From the NCBI RefSeq assembly GCF_900323885.1, contig NZ_OOHJ01000018.1, forward strand, positions 4,203,001-4,267,000: a DNA stretch of 64,000 nt, read 5' to 3'. Both the position numbers and the translations under genes were made by a program. This DNA comes from [Actinomadura] parvosata subsp. kistnae (lineage in GTDB: Bacteria > Actinomycetota > Actinomycetes > Streptosporangiales > Streptosporangiaceae). The notes beneath the pieces were generated by a model. The model had not been told where the DNA came from and did no database searches. It worked only from the letters and a program-made list of their open reading frames with translations. Positions 1-8,535 of the stretch are shown piece by piece. The number at the start of each line of letters is the position of its first letter. Positions within the stretch are counted from its first letter, which is position 1.

Positions 1-745
1 CCGAGCCGATCACCGGCCAGCCCAGCTCGTCCGACACCTTCAGGGCCTCCACCTCCGGCATGCCCAGCGTGTCCCGGTACGTCCGCAGGATGGCCTGCAC
101 CGCCAGCGGCCCCGAGGCGGCGATGTCCTCGGCCAGCTCGCGGGCCGTCGTGAGGGCCTGGCCGTCCGGGACGACGCGGTTGACCAGCCCCATCGACAGG
201 GCTTCGGCGGCGGTGACGGGGCGGCCGGTGAGCAGGAGGTCCATGGCGTGGCAGTACGGGATCTGGCGGGGCAGCCGCACGGCGCTGCCGCCCATCGGGA
301 ACAGGGCGCGCTTGGCCTCGAACAGGCCCAGCGTGGCGGACTCGGCGACGACCCGCAGGTCCGTGCCCACCAGCAGCTCGGTGCCGCCGGCGACCGCGTA
401 GCCCTCGACGGCGCAGATGATCGGCTTGGTGGGCAGGTCCTCGCGCAGCAGGCCCTTCCAGTGGAAGTTGGGGATCTGTGCGGCCCTGGCCTGCACCTGC
501 GGGTCGGTGGAGGGCTGGCCCATGGCTTTGAGGTCGGCCCCGGCGCAGAACGTGCCTTCGGCCCCGGTCAGGATCGCCACCCGGATCCCGGGCTCCTCCG
601 ACGCGTACGCCCAGGCGGAGGCGAGGCCGATCAGCATGTCCGAGGACAGCGCGTTGCGGGCCTCCGGCCGGTTCATGGTGACGGTCAGGACGTGGCCGTC
701 ACGTTCGATCCGGCAGTGGGGGGTGCTGATCGGCAGGAGCTCCAC
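1..745 (-). CDS. Enoyl-CoA hydratase/isomerase (crotonase), 3' end outside window
   Basis: Crotonase-fold enzyme that hydrates a trans-2-enoyl-CoA in beta-oxidation. The visible 248 residues read MELLPISTPHCRIERDGH, then an oxyanion-hole segment (FCAGADLKAMG) and a second one (VAGGTELLVGTDLRV); the family's acidic residue is present in AGGTEL. The GTG at 745 is chosen because GGAGG lies five bases upstream. The gene runs off the left edge and probably lacks only a few residues. It diverges from an acyl-CoA ligase gene across a 116-bp promoter region that carries a KstR2-type site, so a steroid-CoA substrate, as for M. tuberculosis EchA19, is likely. The exact substrate is inference. Confidence 0.88.
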   Translation of the reverse strand, partial: MELLPISTPHCRIERDGHVLTVTMNRPEARNALSSDMLIGLASAWAYASEEPGIRVAILTGAEGTFCAGADLKAMGQPSTDPQVQARAAQIPNFHWKGLLREDLPTKPIICAVEGYAVAGGTELLVGTDLRVVAESATLGLFEAKRALFPMGGSAVRLPRQIPYCHAMDLLLTGRPVTAAEALSMGLVNRVVPDGQALTTARELAEDIAASGPLAVQAILRTYRDTLGMPEVEALKVSDELGWPVIGS

Positions 746-766
746 GGACGCCTCCGGAGTGATGAG

Positions 767-780
767 ATCAAGCGCTTGCT
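767..780. promoter_or_regulatory. Exact match to KstR2 operator consensus
   Basis: The 14 bases ATCAAGCGCTTGCT fit the published mycobacterial KstR2 consensus (AnCAAGnnCTTGnT) at every fixed position. The site is 22 bp upstream of the enoyl-CoA hydratase start and about 82 bp upstream of the ligase start. KstR2 is a TetR-type repressor of genes for the later steps of sterol breakdown, released by a ring-degradation CoA thioester. A KstR2 homologue is not in this window. Confidence 0.6.
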
Positions 781-820
781 ACGAAGTTGGGCCCAGGATA
801 CGCTCCGACCAGCAAACGAG

Positions 821-834
821 AACAGGTTCCTGTT
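821..834. promoter_or_regulatory. AACAGGTTCCTGTT palindrome, KstR-like core
   Basis: A perfect 6+2+6 palindrome lies 27 bp upstream of the acyl-CoA ligase start. It contains the AACnnGTT core of the KstR operator, but the outer T and A of the full consensus are absent. It is therefore a TetR-type operator candidate in the right place; the regulator is unknown. Confidence 0.45.
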
Positions 835-861
835 TTGCACGCCCTGAGCTGAGGAGATCAG

Positions 862-2442
862 ATGGGCACGCTCGGTTTCTGGAGGCTCGCGCAGGCGGAT
901 CCCGAGTGGATCGCGGCCGTGGACCCCGACGGCACCCAGCACCGCGCGGGCGACCTCCTTGCCCGTTCCAACCGGCTCGTGCACGGCCTGCGCGCGCTCG
1001 GGCTGCGGCCCGGCGACGGCATCTGCGGCCTGGTGCCGAACGGCGCCGACGGGCTCGTCCTCTACCTGGCCGCGCTCCAGGCCGGCTGGTACTACACGCC
1101 GATCAACTGGCACCTGACCGGGCCCGAGATCGCCTACATCGTCTCGGACAGCGAGGCCAAGGCGTTCTTCGTGCATCCCCGCTTCGCCGAGGAGGGCGCC
1201 AGGGGGGCCGAGGCCATCGCGCCCGAGCGCCGCTTCCTGCTGAACGCAGAGCAGGCTGAGAAGCTTCGGCAGGCGGGCTCGCCGCTCGACGGCTTCCGTC
1301 CGTTGAGCGAGCTGGTCGAGGGGCAGCCCGACAGCGCGCCTGAAGCTCGCACCGCGGGCGCCACCATGCACTACACCTCGGGCACCACCGGCAAGCCCAA
1401 AGGGGTCAGACGGCCGCTTAGCGGCCTCGATCCGGACGACGCCGCCGAGCTCATGACGTTCCTGCTCGGACTGTTCGGCATCACCCCCGGCCGCCCGAAC
1501 GCCCACCTCGTCACCTCGCCCAGCTACCACACGGCGGTGACCCAGTTCGGCGGCACGGCCCTGCACATGGGGCACACGCTCGTCTACATGGACAAGTGGA
1601 ACGCCGAGGAGATGCTCGCCCTCTGCGAGCGCCACCGCGTCACGAACTCGCACCTGGTCCCGACCCACTTCAAGCGCCTGCTCGCGCTCCCGGAGGAGAC
1701 CCGGCGCAAGTACGACCTGTCGTCGCTGCGCTGGATGATCCACGCGGCCGCCCCCTGTCCCGTCCCGGTCAAATGGGCGATGCTCGAGTGGTGGGGCGAC
1801 TGCGTGTACGAGTACTACGCGGCCACCGAAGGCGGCGGCACCCTCGCCACGCCCGCCGACTGGAAGGCCCACCCCGGCACCGTCGGCAAGGCGTGGCCGA
1901 TCAGCGAGCTGCTGATCGTCGACGAGCAGGGCGAGCCGGTGCCCACCGGCACCCCCGGGACGATCTACATGAAGATGATGGGCGTCCAGTTCGAGTACAA
2001 GGGCGACCCCGCCAAGACCGCCGCGAACCGCCTCAAGGACCACTTCACCGTCGGCGACATCGGATACCTGGACGAAGAGGGCTTCCTCTACCTCTGCGAC
2101 CGCAAGGCCGACATGATCATCTCGGGTGGGACGAACATCTACCCCGCCGAGATCGAGAACGAGCTCATGGTCCACCCGAAGGTGGCCGACGTGGCCGTGT
2201 TCGGCATCCCGGACGAGGAGTGGGGCGAGCAGATCAAGGCCGTGGTCGAGCCCGCCCCCGGCTCGGAGCCGGGCCCGGAGCTGGCCGCCGAGCTGCTGGC
2301 CTCGCTGGAGGGCCGGCTGGCCAGGATGAAGTGGCCCAAGAGCATCGACTTCATCGCCGAGATGCCCCGCGAGCCGAACGGCAAGCTGCTCAAACGCAAG
2401 CTCCGCGACCCGTACTGGGAGGGACACGACCGTGCCATCTGA
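862..2442 (+). CDS. Acyl-CoA synthetase (AMP-forming, FadD type)
   Basis: ANL-superfamily ligase of 526 residues that activates a carboxylic acid, probably a sterol side-chain or bile-acid-like acid, as a CoA thioester. The phosphate-binding loop TSGTTGKPKG is at about residues 172-181, the adenylation motif YEYYAATEGGG follows in mid-protein, and the C-terminal catalytic lysine sits in PNGKLLKRK near residue 508. GAGGAGA precedes the ATG. It is the first gene of a five-gene operon; its stop overlaps the next start by 11 bp. Which FadD paralogue it matches (FadD17, FadD4 or other) cannot be settled by eye. Confidence 0.92.
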   Translation: MGTLGFWRLAQADPEWIAAVDPDGTQHRAGDLLARSNRLVHGLRALGLRPGDGICGLVPNGADGLVLYLAALQAGWYYTPINWHLTGPEIAYIVSDSEAKAFFVHPRFAEEGARGAEAIAPERRFLLNAEQAEKLRQAGSPLDGFRPLSELVEGQPDSAPEARTAGATMHYTSGTTGKPKGVRRPLSGLDPDDAAELMTFLLGLFGITPGRPNAHLVTSPSYHTAVTQFGGTALHMGHTLVYMDKWNAEEMLALCERHRVTNSHLVPTHFKRLLALPEETRRKYDLSSLRWMIHAAAPCPVPVKWAMLEWWGDCVYEYYAATEGGGTLATPADWKAHPGTVGKAWPISELLIVDEQGEPVPTGTPGTIYMKMMGVQFEYKGDPAKTAANRLKDHFTVGDIGYLDEEGFLYLCDRKADMIISGGTNIYPAEIENELMVHPKVADVAVFGIPDEEWGEQIKAVVEPAPGSEPGPELAAELLASLEGRLARMKWPKSIDFIAEMPREPNGKLLKRKLRDPYWEGHDRAI

Positions 2443-3331
2443 TCCGCTGGTCGCTCAGCACGTCCTGGAGTTCCCCGGCGGCTACACGCGTACGACGGGG
2501 CCGGTCATCGGCCGCTTCCTCAGCGAGCTGCGCGCGCGCCGCATCGTCGGGGTGCGGACGGCGGAGGGGCGGGTGCATGTCCCCCCTCTCGAGTACGACC
2601 CCGCGACCGGCGAGCCGGTGACCGGCGAGTACGTCGAGGTCGGCCCGGCCGGCACGATCACGACGTGGGCCTGGGTGGCCGAGCCGCTCGACGCCCACCC
2701 CCTCGACCAGCCCTTCGCCTGGGCCCTCATCCGGCTCGACGGCGCCGACTCCGACCTCCTGCACGCCGTGGCGGCCGAGAACCCGAAGGCCCTGGCGGCC
2801 GGCGCCCGCGTGTGGCCGGTCTGGCGCGACCGGCCCACCGGCCACATCACCGACATCTCCCACTTCGCCCCCGAGGTCACGAAGATCGTGTCCGAGGTGC
2901 GCGCCGAGTACCGCCTCCAGGTCGGCGGCGCGCTGCGCGTCTTCCTGGAGGGCGTCGAGCGCGGCGTCTTCCTCGGCAGCCGCTGCGAGCAGTGCGAGAA
3001 GGTGTACGTGCCGCTCCGGCTGGCCTGCCCCGAATGCGGAAACACCCTCCCGGAGACGCTCGAACTCCCTGACACCGGCACGATCACCACCTTCGCCATC
3101 AACAACCTGCCCGATCCCCGGGCTCCGGAGGTGCCGTTCGTGTCGGCGTACATCCTGCTCGACGGGGCCGACATCCCCATGATCGCCCTCATCGGGGACG
3201 TACCCGCACACGAGGTGCGCCAGGGCATGCGGGTCAAGGCGGTCTGGGTGCCCGAGAGCGAGCGCACGGCGACCATGGCGAACATCCGCTGGTTCGCCCC
3301 CACCGGCGAGCCCGACGTGGAGCTGACATGA
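2432..3331 (+). CDS. Tandem OB-fold protein with zinc ribbon (DUF35, Rv3521-like)
   Basis: A 299-residue protein with two OB-fold halves. The second carries a rubredoxin-like zinc ribbon with cysteines at about 185, 188, 199 and 202 (CEQC...CPEC). DUF35 proteins partner thiolase-like proteins; in sterol-degrading actinobacteria they form heteromeric aldolase complexes with Ltp proteins that remove the side chain. The length is close to that of M. tuberculosis Rv3521, which also sits next to ltp4 and ltp3. The GTG start lies inside the previous gene, preceded by GGGAGGG, and the next gene overlaps by ATGA, so translational coupling and complex formation are likely. Confidence 0.88.
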   Translation: MPSDPLVAQHVLEFPGGYTRTTGPVIGRFLSELRARRIVGVRTAEGRVHVPPLEYDPATGEPVTGEYVEVGPAGTITTWAWVAEPLDAHPLDQPFAWALIRLDGADSDLLHAVAAENPKALAAGARVWPVWRDRPTGHITDISHFAPEVTKIVSEVRAEYRLQVGGALRVFLEGVERGVFLGSRCEQCEKVYVPLRLACPECGNTLPETLELPDTGTITTFAINNLPDPRAPEVPFVSAYILLDGADIPMIALIGDVPAHEVRQGMRVKAVWVPESERTATMANIRWFAPTGEPDVELT

Positions 3332-4350
3332 GAGACGTGGCGATCGTCGCGTTCGCGCAGACGCGGCACACCGATCACGACACCGGCCTGAGCGAGCACG
3401 AGCTGATCCACCCCGTGATCAGCGAGGTCAAGGAGCGCACCGGGCTCAGGCGCTTCGGCTTCACCTGCTCGGGGAGCTGCGACTACCTGGCGGGGGCGCC
3501 GTTCTCGTTCGTGTCGGCGCTCGACGCGCTGGCCGCCTGGCCGCCCATCTCCGAGAGCCACGTCGAGATGGACGGCGCCTGGGCCCTGTACGAGGCGTGG
3601 GTGCGGCTCCAGCACGGCGACATCGACTCCGCCCTCGTCTACGGCTTCGGCAAGTCGTCCCTGGGCGACCTGCGGACGATCATGACGTTGCAGCTCGACC
3701 CGTACTATCTGGCGCCGCTCGGCCTCGACCAGCTCTCCTACGCCGCCCTCCAGGCCGCCGCCGTGGGCGCCGACCGGCAGGAGCTCGACGAGATCGTGCG
3801 GCGCAGCCGGGCCGACGGGCGAAGCAATCCGTACGCGTTCGACCTGCCGGATCTTTCCGACAAAGAGGACTTCGCCGTTCAGCCGCTCACGAAAACGGAC
3901 GTGCCGCCCATCACGGACGGCGCCGCCGCGATCGTCCTGGCGGCCGGCGACCTGGCCACGGAGCTGTGCGACCGCCCCGCCTACATCCGGGGCATCGCGC
4001 ACCGCACCGAGCCGCACTACCTGGGCCTGCGCGACCTGGCGAGGTCGGCCTCGGCCGCCGACGCCGCCCGCGCCGCCGGCGTCGGCAAAGGCCCCGTCGA
4101 GGTGGCCGAGCTGCACGCCCAGTTCCCCCACGAGGAGATCATCCTGCGCCGGGCCCTGGAGCTGGGCGGCGACACCGTGATCAACCCGTCCGGCGGCCCG
4201 CTGGCCGCCAACCCCGTCATGGCCACCGGCCTCATCCGCCTCGGCGAGGCCGCGCGCCGCATCCACGACGGGACGGCGAGCCGCACGGTCGCGCACGCCG
4301 CGAGCGGCCCCTGCCTGCAGCAGAACCTCGTGACCGTCCTGGAGGCATGA
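3328..4350 (+). CDS. Thiolase-like lipid-transfer protein (Ltp4-like)
   Basis: A 340-residue thiolase-fold protein beginning MRDVAIVAFAQTRHT, with a C-terminal GGPLAANPVMATGL block typical of SCP2-thiolase relatives. Members of this Ltp group lack true thiolytic function and act with a DUF35 partner as retro-aldolases on sterol side-chain CoA esters. A GFTCSGSCDY segment is present, but whether either cysteine is the nucleophile is unclear. The ATGA overlap with the OB-fold gene and the 2-bp spacing to the next Ltp gene argue for one complex. Assignment as the Ltp4 counterpart rests on gene order. Confidence 0.85.
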   Translation: MRDVAIVAFAQTRHTDHDTGLSEHELIHPVISEVKERTGLRRFGFTCSGSCDYLAGAPFSFVSALDALAAWPPISESHVEMDGAWALYEAWVRLQHGDIDSALVYGFGKSSLGDLRTIMTLQLDPYYLAPLGLDQLSYAALQAAAVGADRQELDEIVRRSRADGRSNPYAFDLPDLSDKEDFAVQPLTKTDVPPITDGAAAIVLAAGDLATELCDRPAYIRGIAHRTEPHYLGLRDLARSASAADAARAAGVGKGPVEVAELHAQFPHEEIILRRALELGGDTVINPSGGPLAANPVMATGLIRLGEAARRIHDGTASRTVAHAASGPCLQQNLVTVLEA

Positions 4351-4352
4351 CC

Positions 4353-5501
4353 ATGGGTAACCGGTGTGCGGTCATCGGCGTCGGCCAGACGCACTACACG
4401 ACCAAGCGCAGGGACGTCTCCATCGCCGGCCTGGTCCGCGAGGCGGCGCTGCGCGCGCTGGAGGACGCCGGGCTGACGTTCAAGGACATTGACGCCGTCG
4501 TCATCGGCAAGGCGCCCGACCTGTTCGAGGGCGTCATGATGCCGGAGGCGTACCTCGCCGACGCCCTCGGCGCGGCCGGCAAGCCCATGATGCGGGTGCA
4601 CACGGCCGGCAGCGTCGGCGGCTCCACGGCGCTCGTCGGCGCCTCGCTCATCCAGGGCGGCGTGCACGAGCGTGTGCTCGTGGTCGCGTTCGAGAAGCAG
4701 TCGGAGTCCAACGCCACCTGGGCCCTGTCCACCCACCTGCCGTTCAGCGCGTCGCTGGTGGTCGGCGCGGGCGGCTACTTCGCGCCGCACATCCGCGAGT
4801 ACATGCGCAGATCCGGCGCTCCCGGACACATCGGCACGCTCGTGGCGGTCAAGGACCGGCTGAACGCGCTCAAGAACCCGTACGCGCACCTCAAGATCCC
4901 CGGCATCGACCAGAAGATGGTCGAGTCCACGCCCATGCTCTGGGAGCCCATCCGCTACCTGGAGACCTGCCCGTCCAGCGACGGCGCCTGCGCGATGGTG
5001 CTGGCCTCGGAGTCGGCCGCCACCGGCACCCCCGCCTGGGTGCACGGCACCGCCATGCGCTCCGAGCCGATCTTCCGCGCCGGCCGCGACACCGTCAGCC
5101 CGCAGGCGGGCAAGGACTGCGCCGCCGACGTCTACCGGCAGGCCGGCATCGCCGACCCGCGCCGGCAGATCGACGTCGCCGAGGTGTACGTGCCGTTCTC
5201 CTGGTACGAGCCCATGTGGCTGGAGAACCTCGGGTTCGCGGCGGAAGGTGAGGGCTGGAAGCTCACCGAGTCGGGCGCCACCGCGCTCGACGGCGACACC
5301 CCGTGGAACGCCTCCGGCGGGGTGCTGTCGAGCAACCCGATCGGGGCGTCGGGGCTGATCAGGTTCGCCGAGGCCGCGCTGCAGGTGCGCGGCATGGCGG
5401 GCGAGCACCAGGTGGACGGCGCCCGGACGGCGCTCGGCCACGCGTACGGCGGGGGAGCCCAGTTCTTCGCGATGTGGATCGTCGGACGGGAGAAGCCCTG
5501 A
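4353..5501 (+). CDS. Thiolase-like lipid-transfer protein (Ltp3-like)
   Basis: A 382-residue SCP2-thiolase relative starting MGNRCAVIGVGQTHY. The segment where thiolases carry the nucleophilic cysteine reads VHTAGSVGGSTA, with no cysteine. This fits an aldolase role rather than thiolysis. Glycine-rich C-terminal blocks (NASGGVLSSNPIGASG and HAYGGGAQFF) are conserved in the family. Two in-frame ATGs exist at 4347 and 4353; the second is chosen because GGAGG ends seven bases before it. The gene ends in TGATG, sharing a base with the next start. Gene order matches Rv3523 (ltp3) next to ltp4 and the OB-fold gene. Confidence 0.87.
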   Translation: MGNRCAVIGVGQTHYTTKRRDVSIAGLVREAALRALEDAGLTFKDIDAVVIGKAPDLFEGVMMPEAYLADALGAAGKPMMRVHTAGSVGGSTALVGASLIQGGVHERVLVVAFEKQSESNATWALSTHLPFSASLVVGAGGYFAPHIREYMRRSGAPGHIGTLVAVKDRLNALKNPYAHLKIPGIDQKMVESTPMLWEPIRYLETCPSSDGACAMVLASESAATGTPAWVHGTAMRSEPIFRAGRDTVSPQAGKDCAADVYRQAGIADPRRQIDVAEVYVPFSWYEPMWLENLGFAAEGEGWKLTESGATALDGDTPWNASGGVLSSNPIGASGLIRFAEAALQVRGMAGEHQVDGARTALGHAYGGGAQFFAMWIVGREKP

Positions 5502-7096
5502 TGGAGTTCAACCACGCTGACCTGTTCGAGGGCCTCGCGGACACGATCGGGGACCGGACGGCCGTCGTCTGCGACCACGAGCGGCGCACCTACGCCGAGC
5601 TCGACACCGAGGCGAACCGGCTCGCCCACTACCTCCTCGACCTCGGCATCCAGCCCGGCCAGCACGTCGGCCTGCACCTCTACAACAGCGTCGAATACCT
5701 CACCGGCATGCTCGCCGCCCTCAAGATCCGGGCCGTGCCGATCAACGTGAACTACCGCTACGTCGAGTCCGAGCTGCTCTACCTCTACCGCGACTCCGAC
5801 ATCCGGGCGCTCGTCTACGACGTCGAGTTCGAGCCGCGCGTGGCCGCCGTCCTGGACGAGGCGCCGCTGCTGGAGCACCTCGTCCACGTCGGCGGGCCGT
5901 CGGAGATCGGCAGGGCCGTGCCGTACGCGGCGGCGCTGGAGCGCGGCAAGCCGGAACGGGGCTTCGCGCCGCGCTCCGGCCAGGACGTCTACATCATCTA
6001 CACCGGCGGCACCACCGGCATGCCCAAGGGCGCCATGTGGCACGTCGAGGACCTGTTCATGGGCTTCGGCGGCGGCAACCCGTACGGCGAGCCGCGCACC
6101 ACCCCGCAGGAGGTCATCGACGAGGCCGCCAAGGCCAACCCCATGGTGATGCTGGCCGCCTCCCCGCTCATGCACGGGGCCGCGCAGATGGCCACGTTCC
6201 TCACCTGGTGGATGGGCTCGACCATCGTGTTCGTGCGCAAGTTCGACGCCGACGCGGTGTGGCGGGCGGTCGGGCGCGAGCGCGCGAACACCATCAGCAT
6301 CACCGGCGACGCCATGGCCAGGCCGTTGGCCGAAGCCCTGGAGCGCGGCGAGTACGACGTCTCCTCGCTCTTCGTGATCAGCTCCACCGGCGCGATCCTG
6401 AGCGGCGCCGTCCGCGACCGCCTCCAGGAGCTGCTGCCGAACGTCATGATCATGGACAGCTTCGGCTCCACCGAGTCCGGCTACACCGCCTCCGGCGTCG
6501 CCGGCTCCTCACCCGAGAAGGGCCTGCGCTACCAGCCGAACTCCGTGGTCAAGCTGGCCGTCCTCGACGAGAAGGGCCGCCCCGTCGAGCCCGGCTCCGG
6601 CGTGCCCGGCACCGTGGCCAGGTCGGGGCGGGTGGCGTTCGGCTACTACAACGACCCCGCCAAGACCGCCCGCACGTTCGTCACCGACGAGGACGGCACC
6701 CGGTGGCTGCTCACCGGCGACCTGGCCACCGTCGACCCCGACGGCACCGTGAACGTCCTCGGCCGCGGCTCCCAGTGCATCAACACCGGCGGCGAGAAGG
6801 TCTTCCCGGAGGAGGTCGAGGCGGTGCTCAAGGGGCACCCGGCGGTGTTCGACGCCGTCGTGACCGGGGTGCCCGACGAGCGCTGGGGGAGCAGGGTCGC
6901 CGCCGTCGTCGAGCCGCGGCCCGGCGTCGAGGTCACGCCCGCCGAACTGGACGCGCACTGCCGGCAGCTCCTGTCCGGGTACAAGGTGCCGCGCACGTAC
7001 GCGTTCGTGTCCCAGATGGTGCGCTCGCCGGCCGGCAAGGCCGACTACCGGTGGGCCCGCGAGACCGCCGCACGCGCCGGGCAGCCCGAGAGCTGA
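5501..7096 (+). CDS. Acyl-CoA synthetase, probable FadD19-type steroid-CoA ligase
   Basis: A second ANL ligase, 531 residues. The P-loop YTGGTTGMPKGAMW lies near residues 165-178, the ATP motif DSFGSTESGYTASG is in mid-protein, and GEKVFPEEVE and PAGKADYRW are near the C-terminus (the lysine of AGK is the adenylation lysine). In Rhodococcus and mycobacteria FadD19 activates C-24 branched sterol side chains and is encoded beside Ltp3/Ltp4. The GGNPYG and MLAASPLMHGAAQ motifs fit that subgroup. The start overlaps the ltp3-like stop by one base. A GC hairpin follows the gene. The orthology to FadD19 is by recognition and context. Confidence 0.85.
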   Translation: MEFNHADLFEGLADTIGDRTAVVCDHERRTYAELDTEANRLAHYLLDLGIQPGQHVGLHLYNSVEYLTGMLAALKIRAVPINVNYRYVESELLYLYRDSDIRALVYDVEFEPRVAAVLDEAPLLEHLVHVGGPSEIGRAVPYAAALERGKPERGFAPRSGQDVYIIYTGGTTGMPKGAMWHVEDLFMGFGGGNPYGEPRTTPQEVIDEAAKANPMVMLAASPLMHGAAQMATFLTWWMGSTIVFVRKFDADAVWRAVGRERANTISITGDAMARPLAEALERGEYDVSSLFVISSTGAILSGAVRDRLQELLPNVMIMDSFGSTESGYTASGVAGSSPEKGLRYQPNSVVKLAVLDEKGRPVEPGSGVPGTVARSGRVAFGYYNDPAKTARTFVTDEDGTRWLLTGDLATVDPDGTVNVLGRGSQCINTGGEKVFPEEVEAVLKGHPAVFDAVVTGVPDERWGSRVAAVVEPRPGVEVTPAELDAHCRQLLSGYKVPRTYAFVSQMVRSPAGKADYRWARETAARAGQPES

Positions 7097-7104
7097 CGGC
7101 GCCG

Positions 7105-7131
7105 GGGGCCGGGCTGGCGCGGCCCGGCCCC
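7105..7131 (+). terminator. GC-rich hairpin after the sterol operon
   Basis: Arms GGGGCCGGG and CCCGGCCCC enclose a short loop just 8 bp after the last operon stop. No T-run follows, which is common for actinobacterial terminators. The role is inferred from position. Confidence 0.45.
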
Positions 7132-7180
7132 ACGTGCGGCCTTGACCCACGCGCGGCCTTGACCCACGTGCGGCGGTGGC
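7131..7180. repeat. Three 17-bp direct repeats upstream of a sensor kinase
   Basis: CACGTGCGGCCTTGACC recurs at 7131 and 7148 with one change, and partially at 7165. The repeats lie in the 188-bp gap before the histidine kinase. They could be regulator half-sites or a minor tandem duplication; nothing else is visible in the gap. Confidence 0.55.
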
Positions 7181-7284
7181 TGGGCCCACGATCGGGTGGG
7201 GCTAGCCACACTTCCGGCCTGACCAGGGCAAAGCACGCTCCGTCCGGTGAAGAGTGGAGGCACCGAACGAAGCGAGGACAAGTC

Positions 7285-8535
7285 ATGAAATTGCGGGCAC
7301 CGTGGCCGGCCCGCGCCGCAGCGGGATTCCTCCGATCCTGCGCCGTGGCGGCCGTCAGCATGCTGATCCCGGCCGTGTGGGCCGTCTCCGTCGCCTGGGG
7401 CATCCGATGGGGAGCGGCCAACCCGTGGTCGTGGCTCGGGCCGCTCGTGCTGACCTGCGCCGGCACGCTCGCCCTGACCCGCCCCGTCTGCCGGACGTTC
7501 CGCTTCCTCGTCGCGAGCTGGACCGGCACCGTCGTCCCCGCCGGCTACCGTCAGGCCGGCCCCGTCACCCAGCTCTCCACCGGCTACTGGTGGAACGGCT
7601 TCAGCTACGAGCGCACCCGGCGCGACGCCCTCATGGACCAGAGCCGGCACCTCCGCTGGAAGGACCCCGCCAACTGGCGCGACCTGCGGTTCTGCGCGAT
7701 CGTCCCATTCACCGCGGGCCTGGTGGCCGCCGTCCCGCCGGTGGCCGCCGCGGCCGCCGTCCTCGCGCTCCTCTCGCCGTCACCCGCCGTCGCTGTCGCG
7801 TGCGCGGTCGTGGCCGTCACCACCGCACCGTACGCCTGGCGCCCCGCCGTACCGATCACCATCCGCTTCCTGCGCCCCACCCCCGCGATGGCGCTGGCCG
7901 GCCGCGTGGAGGAGCTGACCGCCCAGCGCGCCGACACCACGATCGCGCAGGCCGCCGAGATCCGCCGCATCGAGCGGGACCTGCACGACGGCGCCCAGGC
8001 CCGCCTCGTCGCGCTCGGGCTCGCCCTCGCGACCGCGGAGAAGCTCATGGAGACCGACCCGGACCAGGCCAGAGCGCTCCTGCGGGACGCGCGCGCCGGC
8101 GCCGCCACCTCGCTCACCGAGCTGCGCGAGCTGGTCCGCGGCATCAGCCCGCCCGTCCTGAACGAACGCGGCCTCGCCGACGCCGTCCGCGCCCTCGCCA
8201 TGGACAGCCCCCTCGAAACCGTGGTCACCGCCGACCTGCCCCGGCGCCTCGACCCGCCCATCGAGTCCGCCCTGTACTTCGGCATCGCCGAGCTGCTGAC
8301 CAACGCCGCCAAGCACGCCGCCGCCACCCGCGCCCACGTCTCCATCACCCAGCAGGACACCTCCGTCACCGTGGACGTCGAGGACGACGGCCGCGGCGGC
8401 GCCCACGCCTCATCCGGCGGCGGGCTGAGCGGGCTGCGCCGCCGCCTGGCCGCCTTCGACGGCTCCCTGGAGATCACCAGTCCGGACGGCGGGCCGACGC
8501 GTGTGAGGATGGTCCTGCCATGCGCATCGTTGTAG
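7285..8535 (+). CDS. NarL/DesK-type sensor histidine kinase
   Basis: A membrane sensor kinase of 416 residues. Hydrophobic segments lie at about 15-35, 45-62 and a long Ala/Val pair around 130-180, with a sensor region between them. The HisKA_3 phospho-acceptor motif is ERDLHDGAQARL with His about 234. The HATPase N-box is AELLTNAAKHAA, followed by DDGRGG and SGLRRRL. The ATG follows GAGGACAAG. The response regulator start lies inside its 3' end (16-bp overlap), so the pair is co-translated. The signal sensed cannot be read from the sequence. Confidence 0.9.
   Translation: MKLRAPWPARAAAGFLRSCAVAAVSMLIPAVWAVSVAWGIRWGAANPWSWLGPLVLTCAGTLALTRPVCRTFRFLVASWTGTVVPAGYRQAGPVTQLSTGYWWNGFSYERTRRDALMDQSRHLRWKDPANWRDLRFCAIVPFTAGLVAAVPPVAAAAAVLALLSPSPAVAVACAVVAVTTAPYAWRPAVPITIRFLRPTPAMALAGRVEELTAQRADTTIAQAAEIRRIERDLHDGAQARLVALGLALATAEKLMETDPDQARALLRDARAGAATSLTELRELVRGISPPVLNERGLADAVRALAMDSPLETVVTADLPRRLDPPIESALYFGIAELLTNAAKHAAATRAHVSITQQDTSVTVDVEDDGRGGAHASSGGGLSGLRRRLAAFDGSLEITSPDGGPTRVRMVLPCASL

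Noticed and set aside
685..2427. 580-codon minus-strand frame over the acyl-CoA ligase
   Set aside because: Antisense shadow of a gene with clear ligase motifs; typical of very GC-rich DNA.
7131..7180. Plasmid iterons or replication origin
   Set aside because: Only three 17-bp copies, no AT-rich region and no replication gene nearby.
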